A stretch of DNA of 64,000 nt, from positions 18,126,221-18,190,220 of the forward strand of contig OZ038527.1 in NCBI GenBank assembly GCA_964036665.1, in the 5' to 3' direction. The stretch comes from Gordius sp. MW1 (lineage: Eukaryota > Nematomorpha > Gordioida > Gordea > Gordiidae). Every line of letters begins with the position of its first letter. Position 1 is the first letter of the stretch. The notes below the pieces were generated by a model. The model searched no databases and was not told the origin of the DNA. It worked only from the letters and a program-made list of their open reading frames with translations. Below are positions 12,601 to 23,132 of the stretch, one piece after another. A program made the position numbers and the translations under genes.

Positions 12601-15600
12601 GCGTCGCTGGTATGATAAACATCCTGCACGGGCTCGGACTCCGGCTCCTTGCCCTGGGCCACCATACCCCATTTATGGTAAATTCTAGATGTTTCTTTCG
12701 AGTCATTAAGTCTGTCATAGACTAGATAGACTGCTCCTGCCATATGTTTCGTGTGTCAAATTTCCTCCATTTTGAAGACAACAACTGGTGTATTTCAACC
12801 ATGTCATTTGGCGCTATAACAGTCAATTTACCTTTCTCACTATTATACAAAATATAGAAGGCGCTAAAACTTTCATCACAGTTTTTACATTTTCAATTTT
12901 TATGTATTGTGCAGATGATATTTTTTTTAGAACGCTTTTTTTGATATTTACCCGATTCAATATTTTTTATTTACCATTATTTAAGATTATTCAATTTAAA
13001 AAAATTATAATATCCACATAATCACCTACCCACCATGTTATCATTAAAATGGTGGAAAAAAGGCTCACATTTTGTGCATGTGCGTTGATGAGCAGTCTAT
13101 CAACTCTATGGTTATACCTGCTATGTTGATTGGGACAGGACAGCATCCTTATTTATTGCCCTAGATCTTTTTGCGAAATAAAAAAGTGTTTTTAGAGCGT
13201 CTTTTCACAGCACTTTTATTGAAATAAGAGTAGATTTGTTGGTTTTTAGGTTAGGAATACATCAATTTCTCGATAATAATGACGAGATAATTATTATAAC
13301 GGATTAGAACTCTAAAAAATTTCGTTACCGAAAATGCCTTGTTTTATATCAATGCGGAGCATCTAAGTCGATATCAAAATATTTTTCAAATACTATTTTA
13401 ATCGATGGATGGATGACTTGTTTTCAAAACTAACAAATGTATTGTCACCTTTGTTTGTGTCGATTTATTAGAACGTTGGCTTGGCCCATAATTACAGGAA
13501 TAGTGGCATGGCGCGACAAGCCATAAGGGACGTGGGCTACCAAATTTCTTTGGGATTAATGCCTAAATCCATCGGCCCCTTGACTTTCGTTTTCACTGGA
13601 ACTGGTAACGTATCACAAGTAATAATGTCCATGTAGCTCTATTTTATTATTTCAATTTTAGTTAGAGCAAATATAAGGCTAAACAGCTGTGAGAGTCGCG
13701 GCCAAACACATTTTATAAAAACTTAAACATGAGATACTATGTATAGTAGGCTAGAAGAGTTCATTTTGCAGGTAACTTAAAAATACAAATTTTTTGATAA
13801 ATATCAATTTGGAATTCGCAAAATATATATTATGTTATGAAAAACTTTCATAATTATTCCTTTAATTGTCCGATGTAAAGGGAGCGCAAGAAGTTTTTAG
13901 CGAATTACCTTACGAATATGTCGATCCCGAAACTTTACCGAAAATTGCCGAATACGGTTGTAAGTTAGAGAATTTTCACTTATTGGAATTAAAAATTACT
14001 CATTTTTAAAAACTTTTTTGAAATGCTACACTGCCCCCTTAAACAAAATGTTTTTTTTGCGTGTAATATCACGGTTCAGTCAGCTATAGTGTTATAAAAT
14101 GCTGTGATTGCTCAACAAAGGGTGGTGGACTAAAGCTAATTTATGAATCAAGGAATGATGGATTTTATATTTTTTTTTACAAATTTGCATTCATTTTGTT
14201 TAGAATATTCTTGTGGCTCTAAGAAAATTTTCAATTCATACAATTGGTTGTAAAAACTTATTACTAGTGCAATGGCCTATAAAAATCCTGTGAATCAATA
14301 TAATATCAAAACATAAAATAATTTATTTTTTCCCTCAGCCACGTCTAAATTATATGCGTGCGTGGTTAGCCGTGAGCACCATTTGGTCAACAAAGATACT
14401 GGTAAGTATAGCAGTTTATCGAGCGATAGCTACGAAACGCACCCAGGCAAATATGTTTCTACCTTCAGCAAAAAGGTTTCTCAAACATGCATACATTTAT
14501 TTTTTTTAATTTATTAATTTATTTACTAATATTTTCTATTATATCAGATAGCGCCCTACGCATCGGTCATAGTAAATGGCATCTACTGGGCCCCGAATTC
14601 GCTCAAGCTAGTTAATATCCCCGAGGCTAAAGCCTTACTCAGACCATCTAATACCCCCTGGATCAAGGCGAGCCCAGGCTGCCCGACCCTGCCTCACAGG
14701 TTTTCATCAGCTAAAAGCTAATTTAATATAATTTTAAAGGACTGAGAAAGTTGTTGCTTTATTCAGCAATTCGGCAAAATGATTTAGCAAGAGGCATTTT
14801 TGGGACTAGTTCTAGATTTTAAGTAAACTAATTCGATTGAAACCGAAAATTACCTTTTTAATGCATAATTGAACCGTCCATGTATGTTTTTACATTTAAA
14901 AACGTCTTAAAACTCACATTTGGATGTTTATTTTGGCAAAATTACTCCTAGGTTACTAGCCATTTGCGACATCTCCGCGGATCCCGGCGGTTCCATAGAA
15001 TTCATGTCGGAGTGCACAACGATCGATAAACCCTTTTGCCTGTACGACGCCGATCAAAATAAAAATACCGAGAGGTATGATGGTATTCATAGATTTATTT
15101 ACAGTATCGAAAAGCATAGCTTATAGCCTATGCTAGGGTTTTATTTAAAGGGATCGTACAATAAGTTTATAGTTATTTAGGGAGAGGGGCCTTATGATAA
15201 TTTTTTGAAATTTTATTTAAATATTTGTAGAATACAAGATAATTTTGGATTTAAGGGAGGAGTGGTAAGTTGCCCATACTCGGGCAGATTATGTTTTTAT
15301 AAATTTTTCTAAATATCAAACAGAAGGCTCCAATCTTTTAAGGCAATAAGGTAGCTTTTATATTTTATGATTAATAGTATTTAATCTAAAAACTCGTAAA
15401 TTAATTTAAAAACTACTAAAAAAAACAATGATTTTGTCATGAAATTTTATATTTGCGTGAACGACGCAGTTTTACCGGCATAGGGGTTCTGGTTTGTTCC
15501 ATAGACAACATGCCAACTCAATTACCCCTGGAAGCAACGGACTTTTTCGGGGGCGTTTTGCTGCCTTTTATACCAGAAATGGTGAGTACAGTAAATATTT

Positions 15601-18600
15601 TTAATCATAAGGGAAAAAATATATTAATCATTATTTCAACATTTCATTGCAAATGTATAATAACTACCATTACACAATGCTTTACTTTTAGCCTTTATTC
15701 GTTTTTAAACGAGCGTATTTTTAAAATTCAAAGCGATTGTTTTAATTATTATAAGTGTAGAAATGAGCATTTTTAACCTTCATATGCTTAAAATATGATT
15801 ACCCTTAAAAACAGGTCAGATCCGACGCCACTAAACCATTTGAAGATTTTCAAGCATCAGACGTGATAAAAAATGTAAATTTGCTAGTTGGATTGGAGCA
15901 CGTTGCGACTCTATGTTCTTTTAATATAATTGATTATACCACCATCTATAATTTGTGGTGAAAATATAATTTTTCGAATTCTTGACCATCCCATCTCGTA
16001 GGCGACCCCAAACTTTTTATGATTGAAATATGATAATGGATCATAAAGGAGTGCACGTTGTGAAATTGGTGATTTCACATATGGTCGAAATATGTTTTTA
16101 TGATTTTTCATTAATTTGACCACAAAAATATTAACCGCAAAAGTTTGAGGTTTATTGTTAAATTATTTCGATAGAAAATATTTTTAGGAACAAAATGCAC
16201 CAAAAATTAAGTGAATAGCCTAATAACTTTCAAAAATATGACAAATATAGCAAAATCCATAAAACGCGCCCGAGCGTGATTCTGGCCCTTTGAAAACTCG
16301 TAACTTAAAAAGTAATGGCGTAAAATAGATAAAATATTTAGAAATTACAATAATATATGAGGCCTACATGCCCACCAAAAATTATCCATATCTGAGGTTG
16401 TCGGTCAAAAACTTGTTTATTTATGATGTATTTTAAGAGTTTGGTTGTGCAAATAAATAAGTCGGTTCCTCTCTTTAATAGTTTCGCATTGAATAAGATT
16501 GAATAACCAACATTTGGTCATTTGTCTATTATCCCTAATTATAAATAGTATGATGAATAAAAAGTAAACCGCGATATAATTCAGTGGAATAAACTTTATT
16601 TTCGTATTATCGTTGAACGAAGATATTGTATAATTTTATGCCAGGCTGTCATCGCTTCGAACGGCAAATTAACCCCGAAATTCGCCTATATTGAAGAGCT
16701 CAAAAAATCTAAAAGGTAAGAGTGACGACACCAAGTGGAGGTATAGGTGTTATAAACTTAATTAAGTATATTATGCATTTTTATCATTCATTTAATATTT
16801 AATTATTGATTGTTGTTAAATTTCAAAAATAGGGATTTCCTCTTAAAGAAAGGTGAGAGTGGAGAACAACCGACTAAACCCAAAGTTTTGATCTTAGGAG
16901 CGGGTTATGTATCAGCTCCCGTCGTCGAATATCTTACCCGTGATAACGATTACAATGTTTCAATAGGTATTTGAATTAATATTAATTCCAGTTCAAAATA
17001 TCTCTTGCGATCATGCTGCGTTTTGTAATTTGTTCTCAATTTTATATTTATTTTTGCACTCTGTCGTTTTTGAGTAGAAACCCCTTTTTCAATATAAATA
17101 TGGCTGAGAATTCAAGTAAAATCATAATTTTTTTGCCTCCAAATTAAATCCCTCACTAAGTCTCTTTAAAAATAAAAAACTGCTCTGTTTTGTGCATTTA
17201 CCAATTTATTATAGGCGCAAACTTTGATAAAGAACGGGCTTGATCAGTGTTAATTATAGGGAGTCAAACTAGAAATCTACTTCGTTCTAAAAATTATTGT
17301 ATTTGTAATAATGATAAACAATTAAATCACACTTGACTAATAGCTAAAAAAATTAAACGCCCTTACTCCGCCTAAGTTATTTAAAATGTTATTGATTACA
17401 TTGAATCGCTACATTTGTATTATCAAAGTTTTTTAAACAATTGAAAATAATAGTTGAGAGTTATTAAATATTTTATCATTTTTTTTGAAATTAGTTAGCC
17501 CATGGCGGCGAGAACTTGACCGGCTCGCGTATATGCATAATAACGGCAATTCTGTGAAGTTTCCAATAAATCCCATTGTCCTCGATATCGAACGCAACAC
17601 AACAGAATTGGAAAGCCTTATTAAAGAGCACAGCATAGTCGTCAGGTTTATATCTGTAAAAAAATTTGACCAAATATATTCCATTGCGAAGATGGGCGTA
17701 GCCAGAATTGGGATTAGAGGGGAGCAATAAAGACTTGGGGATGGGCAAAATGATTTTAGCCATAATTTTAATAAATTTCAATTAATTTTTGGAATTAGAG
17801 GGGGGGGCGGCCGCCCATCCCTGCCCCCCCTCCCCCCTCCTTGGCTACGCCCATGACTACGAAAATTGCTTTATTAAACAATTTTTAACATTCTTAGTCT
17901 ATTGCCGTATAATTATCACCCGGCCGTGGCTAGGCTTTGTATCAAGCATCGCAAAAATTTGGTAACCACCAGTTACGTCAGTGGAGATATGAAAGAACTG
18001 GCTAAAAGGTTAGTTTTTGTTTAAAGCCTTCTCTATACTAAAACGATCATCCTAGCTAGATTGCATTTTACAGATTTACTCGAAATGCATGCCCTATTAA
18101 ATCCCCCACCTGTTCTAATAGAAATTTTTTTATGTGTTACATCTACATTTTCATATATATTGATGAAAAAACTTTTAAAAACTATATATTGGGAATTATT
18201 TTAGTGCCGAGGAGGCTGGGATTAGTATAGTTAACGAATGCGGATTAGATCCTGGCATAGATCATATGCTAGCTATGGAGGTGCTCGATCAAACCCGTGA
18301 AACGGGCAGCCAAGTAACGCTACGTTTAACAAATTTTGCGTATTAACTAGTTCTAAGACTGCTTTTTAATTAAGATGTTTTAAAATAGGTAAATTTGTGA
18401 TTGTTCTTGATTTTATTTTCTAAATTCAAAATTATACGCATCCAATACTTTACTTATAATATGTTTAGGTTATGGGATTTTCATCTTTTTGCGGAGGATT
18501 GCCTGCTCCTGAATACGCCGACAACCCCTTACGATATAAGTTTAGGTGAACCACACACACACAAGAAATTTCTGTCATTTTATAAAGCGCGCTCTAAAGA

Positions 18601-21600
18601 CAATTGTACATTATAACTTGTTTATAAATGTAATAAAAAGTGGGCAAAAATATCTAAAATAGAGGATTGGATCCGGACTCGTCATTAATAGTTTTCCTGA
18701 CTGTGTGTATGCAGGTCATATATAACGTTAGCGAGCTGGCGAATTAAAATTTTACATATTTTATACTTTTGTCCTTGTGTTTGCACTTGGGAATTTGTTT
18801 AAATATAAAATTAAGCTATGCCATAAAATGGCTTATATTGTAAAAAATTTATTTAATGGTATTAATTAAAATTATAAATAATATAATTAATGTATTTCTA
18901 TGAGTAGGGCGTAATTTAATTAAGGCAAATCAAAAAAAAGCCCAAATCAATAAAATTGATTAAATTTGTCTCGACTCTCTATTAAATGACGCTAAACTAA
19001 ACGATCAATTTTGTAAAATATTATTAATGTAATTATTTTTATTTCAATTTGAACGATTGATATATTTAGTTGGTATCCCAAAGGAGTCCTTCTCAGTTCT
19101 CTCGCCGGTGCAAAATACCTTGCTAATGACCAGGTAGATACAACAAATTGATTATTTAGCTTGAAGCAATACATCAAATATAACGGGTGGATGCTAAAAT
19201 ATTTTCAGCGTTATTTTGACTCCTATATTATATGACGAATAATTACTAATTGTAGCCGCTCTATCCAATAAGCAATGATCCTAGATCATTGTTAACCTAT
19301 CATAAAAATCCTGAGCCGTGTTTCTATATTTTGGAGCTGATATCTTTGCGATTTTATTTACGATTTTTTGTTTTAAACGGTCTTGTTTGTTGAATAAGAA
19401 CTACATTGCACCTTTTAACCTTTTATAACTAAATTATGGCATTTGATAATTTAGGTGGTCGAAATTCCGGCAAACGGTTCCCTTATGAACGATCCTAAAG
19501 ATTTTCCTTACTTGCCAGCATTTAACCTGGAATGCTATCCCAACCGAGACAGCACTATGTACTTGGAAGAATATAAAATACCCAGGGCTCATACCCTTAT
19601 AAGGGGAACCTTAAGATACAAAGCATGCTATTATTATTACAATTACTATATTTTTGTCTAAAAACTAACCTTATAACTCTAATTTTAATAAATAATACTA
19701 TTTTGGCATGCTTCAAAAATTTGAATGGTTTAATATTATTTATATCGATCTAGGGTTTTTGCAACGCCGTCAAAGGCTTACAAATGCTGGGACTCATGGC
19801 CCCAAAGGAATTCCCTCTATTGCATCCATCAGGTCCTGAGATCTCTTGGGTAATTTATAGCTTAAAAAATGTATTTAGTTAATGTTATACGAAACGAAGA
19901 TATTTCATTATATTTGTAAAATTAAAAACCTTAAAAATATTTATTAGAGAACGCTGATATGTAAGATGCTAGACAAACCGTCAGACATTTTGTTGGACAC
20001 TTTGAAAAATGAGGTTTTTGACAGAGTTGACAAAATCGAGTCCCGAGTTGATGCAATCGAGAAGTATAATTGAAAACAATTTTTGCCTATTCTTATTTTA
20101 ATTGTCGATCATTACGAAGAATATAGTTATGTCAATCGATTATGTATGATGCTGTTACCTTAAAAGTGATTGACTTCTTTTATTCTTCAAAGTTATTTGC
20201 ATAAGTTTGATGAAATTTTATTAAAACATAACAATTCATACATGGACGTACCCAGGGGGGCGGGCTGCCCCCCCCTTTAATTTACGAGAAAAAAATTTTT
20301 TTCAATGCAAAAACATTGAAAAATTAAAAAAAATTTATGTTTTGCCCCCCTCTAAATTAACTTTTAAACGTTTTGCCCCCCCCCCCCCCCCTAATTCAAA
20401 ACCTGGGTACGCCCATGAATTCATAGAAATATTTAATTAAGTGATTAGACATCATTTTATGTACAATGAGCTTAATTGCATGCAAAAAATGAAATTTCGT
20501 TTAACCCATACCTAATGCTATTTCTACCAAGCTTGGGGTTATTGTCAGATCTGATGGTTGATAAAAGGATGACGCCCCTCGACACATTGTCTAACTACCT
20601 GGCTCAAACATTGTCCTACGGTAAAAATCTCAAAAAATCTCATAAAGAGTTTTAGAGTCTCTGAAGATCCTATAAATCTTAATAGTTTTTTTAATATATT
20701 AAGCCGGTCATTAAATGTGTAATTTTTATCGTAATGCACCTTTTATCCTTTTGTATTTAGTGTGAAAATATATTAGCTACACCATTGTCTTTGTTTAGAT
20801 ATAAGATATTGCATATATGTGCTAATATATTCACCTTCAAGCATTAATTTTCCACTGAAATAAATTTATGTTTAGGTAAAGGTGAAAAAGATTTGATCAT
20901 ACTCAGACACAGTTTCGAAATCCGAACGGGTCCCCAACCTTACGAAGCGGTAAATTTTTACATATACACGACTACAAAATTCGAGTTACTCTATGTTAGG
21001 AGTTTTGATATTTTCACTCCTTAATTTTAGGAAGAAAGAACTGTGACTTTAATAGTGTACGGTGAACCCAGTGGACACACGGCCATGGCTAAAACCGTCG
21101 GTTTTCCTTGCGCCATCGCCGTTAAAATGGTCCTAGAAGGTATAGTTTGATTTGAACATCGCATCGTTGTTTGGAAAGAGCTTAATGGGTAGAGGAAAAT
21201 TTTGTTCCTTCTTATTTTTCGAGGTGCCCCCCTATTTTTAAAAGTTATTAAATTGTTACCAAAACCTTCTTTTCCGATCCCGATATCAAAATTTTTAGAG
21301 TTTTTTTGGTCCTAAATGAGTTTTTCCCACTAACCATTTTTGAAAGAGGATATGCCTATGCTATGGTTATTTTGGTCTGCATTTTTGTGCAAATAAAACG
21401 ATCAAGTTTAGACGACAATATGATTGCAAATCTTTATCTGACACATGGCCCGTGTTGGCTATTGACAAATCTGATGAATAAATTTTTATTTATAATATTA
21501 TTTTATGCTCGTTTATTGTATATTTTAAGTTACAATTTTACCTAATAAAAGAATTTAAAAAAAAATTAATTATGCGCGAATACATATCATTAGCGAATGC

Positions 21601-21874
21601 TGGTATTGGTAATGGGCAAATTATTTTACAAAAGGCTAATACATTCAACATAAGAGAAGAATGAATTTAGTCAAGATAGATAGTCTTTTAAAGTTTACCG
21701 TTTATACGCGATGACATAGGAGAAATTCAAAGCAAGGGTCTCGTTATGCCTCTCACTCCTGACATATACCGACCCATATTGGAACGGCTGAAGAAAGAAG
21801 GGATCGAGGCAGTTACCAAAATTATACCGGTGTCGAACCCTAGTCACCCTCATTTAGCACATGTTGTTGGTTAA
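6620..21874 (+). CDS. AASS: Bifunctional lysine ketoglutarate reductase / saccharopine dehydrogenase
   Basis: The mitochondrial enzyme runs the first two steps of lysine breakdown: LKR joins lysine and 2-oxoglutarate to saccharopine, then SDH splits it to aminoadipic semialdehyde and glutamate. Exons: 6620-6922, 7767-7943, 12525-12677, 13472-13618, 13881-13959, 14339-14475, 14548-14699, 14952-15074, 15470-15581, 15815-15874, 16645-16715, 16833-16966, 17215-about 17237, about 17499-17645, 17898-18008, 18205-18313, 18469-18545, 19070-19133, 19455-19622, 19754-19849, 19948-20063, 20532-20620, 20876-20949, 21031-21139, 21720-21874. The product is about 990 residues (animal enzymes about 930). The LKR half shows [32 protein letters not shown] and [20 protein letters not shown]. 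The SDH half starts with the Rossmann motif [14 protein letters not shown], then [27 protein letters not shown] and [10 protein letters not shown]. The start is a choice: 6620 gives an arginine-rich leader suited to mitochondrial import, but an acceptor at 6788 could begin the exon later. Phases agree at every junction except exons 13/14. Exon 19 has a GC donor. Confidence 0.93.
6950..7113. mobile_element. MITE with TGTAAAACGGCTGG ends
   Basis: The left end TGTAAAACGGCTGGATTTTG is matched by an inverted right end (CAGCCGTTTTTACA), and the inner parts TTTGGTCGACC..TTGGTTTTAG are also mirrored. A related copy lies at about 47545-47697 (GCCGTTTTTACAACAC, TTCGACTAAGAAAAAC). It starts 28 bases after the AASS exon 1 donor. 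Confidence 0.6.
8040..8150 (-). mobile_element. Degenerate subfamily A MITE, reverse
   Basis: Contains the inverted internal blocks of subfamily A: a C-run, AATAATCATTTTGCCCCTCC, and AATCCAAATTCTGGCTAAGC in place of the usual right end. The ends are too worn to place exactly. It lies in AASS intron 2. Confidence 0.4.
8954..9134 (+). mobile_element. hAT-type MITE, subfamily A, exact 8-bp duplication
   Basis: The ends are CATGGGCGTAGTCAGC and CGGCTACGCCCATG. The flanking TCTGGTGG is identical on both sides (8946-8953 and 9135-9142). It holds G-runs near 8980 and 9078 and a C-run near 9110. It lies in AASS intron 2. One of the copies that define the family. Confidence 0.85.
10417..10579 (-). 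mobile_element. hAT-type MITE, subfamily B, reverse
   Basis: CATGGGCGTAGCCAG at left and CTGGCTACGCCCATG at right form perfect 15-base inverted ends. The inside reads as the reverse of subfamily B (AAAACCTGGCTACGCC at the right end). G-runs and C-runs lie next to each end. It is nested in the hAT element at 9494-11513. Confidence 0.8.
10728..10887 (+). mobile_element. hAT-type MITE, subfamily B
   Basis: Ends CATGGGCGTAGTCAGG and CCTGGCTACGCCTATG. The flanks AAGTCAAA and AAGTAAAA agree at 7 of 8 bases. A run of about 16 G starts at 10786. It is nested in the hAT element at 9494-11513, about 150 bases from the previous copy and in the opposite orientation. Confidence 0.8.
11205..11316 (-). repeat. 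End of a TCTCG-family element
   Basis: GAGACGAGAC repeats end in CGAGATCGAAACACTA, the inverse of TAGTGTTTCGATCTCG that begins the element at 59714. The order of sub-blocks (GAGACGAGATTTCGC, CGAAACCGAGACGAGA) matches that element too. I could not place its other end. Confidence 0.5.
12389..12500 (-). mobile_element. hAT-type MITE, subfamily B, abutting AASS exon 3
   Basis: CATGGGCGTAGCCAGG at left and CCTGGGTACGCCCGTG at right. A shortened copy (112 bases) with G-run and C-run. It ends 24 bases before AASS exon 3, so the acceptor TTTATTAG and any nearby branch point must lie in the short gap or inside the element. Confidence 0.75.
17692..17855 (+). mobile_element. hAT-type MITE, subfamily A, just after AASS exon 14
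   Basis: Ends ATGGGCGTAGCCAG and TTGGCTACGCCCATG, with GGGGCAAAATGATTT and AGCCATAATTTTAATAAATTTC inside. It starts 46 bases after the exon 14 donor and ends 42 bases before exon 15, so it makes up most of that 252-base intron. Confidence 0.8.
20241..20417 (-). mobile_element. hAT-type MITE, subfamily B, exact 8-bp duplication
   Basis: Left CATGGACGTACCCAGG and right CCTGGGTACGCCCATG. The flanks AATTCATA at 20233-20240 and 20418-20425 are identical. Contains a C-run of about 18 near 20374. It lies in the AASS intron between exons 21 and 22. Confidence 0.85.
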
Positions 21875-22569
21875 ATTAATTTAACAAATTGCGTAAGCTC
21901 AACTTTTTTAAAGTTTTTTTTTAATTAAAGTTTATTGATATATATCTAAACATAATATTAAATGATAAATTAATTTTGAAGTTATATTGTTTTACCATCC
22001 TTGTATAGTTTATATAATATTTGTTAATTGAACTAAGCTAAAACTACACAACAAATTATTTAAAATTTTATTTTAAATAATTAGCTTGAATATTTTTTAT
22101 ATTAATTTGATAATCGTTTAATTCGTATATTGATATTATTTATCGTACAAATAGCAACTACCCATGTCTTAACCTACCACTTATCCGACAAAGTAATTTC
22201 AATTGGTACATCTTGAAAATGTCGAACATCTGAGAAATTATTGATTTATTTGGATCTCATTATCTTAATTATTTATGTAACACTAATATATAAAATATTT
22301 ATCAAAATTTGACTCATCCTCATGCAATCTTTTATTGATGTTTTGTGGAAATGCAAAATATCAACATTAGTCACACACGCAATTATTATTTTTAGTCGAC
22401 ACGTTATTTGTTTACCTGATATAGGTTAATATTCTAATGAAATTATATTTTTGGTACAAAAATTAATTTTCCTTTGGTATTTTAACTCACGATGTAACAA
22501 TATATTTTTAATTTGACCGCAAAATAAAAGGGATTTTGTTAAGTTGAAATTGGATACATGTTTATGAAT

Positions 22570-22824
22570 CGGGGTCAAAGTAGCAGAATGATGAAAAAGT
22601 AGCAGAAAAATATTTTTTTAGATTATCAATATATTAGAATTAAATCTCAATTGGGGAGGGAATTTGATGTGCAAATAACCCTAACCCTAACCTAAAACGC
22701 CAACCTAAAATGCTAACCCTAACCCTCCTGAATATGTTAAGTCCTGACCTATCTTGATCAGTTCTGACCAATTTTGATGAATTCTGACCAATTTGGCTGC
22801 TATTTTTCTGCTACTTTGACCGGG
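22570..22824. mobile_element. MITE with GGTCAAAGTAGCAGAA ends and telomere-like core
   Basis: The left end CGGGGTCAAAGTAGCAGAA is matched by an inverted right end (TTCTGCTACTTTGACCGGG). AGTAGCAGAAAAATA is also mirrored just inside. The centre (22676-22735) carries CCCTAA-type repeats, and the right part has three tandem TCTGACCAATTTTGATGA-like units. No ORF. Confidence 0.65.
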
Positions 22825-22849
22825 TGCCATGTTTATAACAGAATCATAG

Positions 22850-22965
22850 TAATCATCAGGGAGGGGGCAGCTCCCTCCCTAAATCATAATTTTTTTAAAT
22901 CTAAATGGATTTATTACTAAAAACCTTTAAAATTATCATTTTGTTTACGCCATTTACCTGGACTA
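22850..22965 (-). repeat. Degenerate subfamily A MITE fragment
   Basis: GGGAGGGGGCAGCTCCCTCCCTAAATCATAA followed by AAAATTATCATTTTG resembles the interior of subfamily A elements, but no ends survive. It lies between the AASS 3' end and the Kir A stop codon. Confidence 0.3.
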
Positions 22966-23132
22966 TATTAAAATAGACTCAAAGTTATTTAAATTATTAT
23001 CGAATGAAAATATAAAAATGTTTGCCAGCTCTCCTCCTTCTACACAATTACTTTCTCACGGTTTTAAATATAAAATTTGATTAAATATTAAATTTATTAA
23101 ATTTTTACAGCGATAGTTAATGTAATAAATAA

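Noticed and set aside
14401-14410. A GGTAAGTA donor-like site in AASS at 14401
   Set aside because: Reading through gives an open frame ([20 protein letters not shown]) that fits the family up to the donor at 14476, so no intron is needed here.
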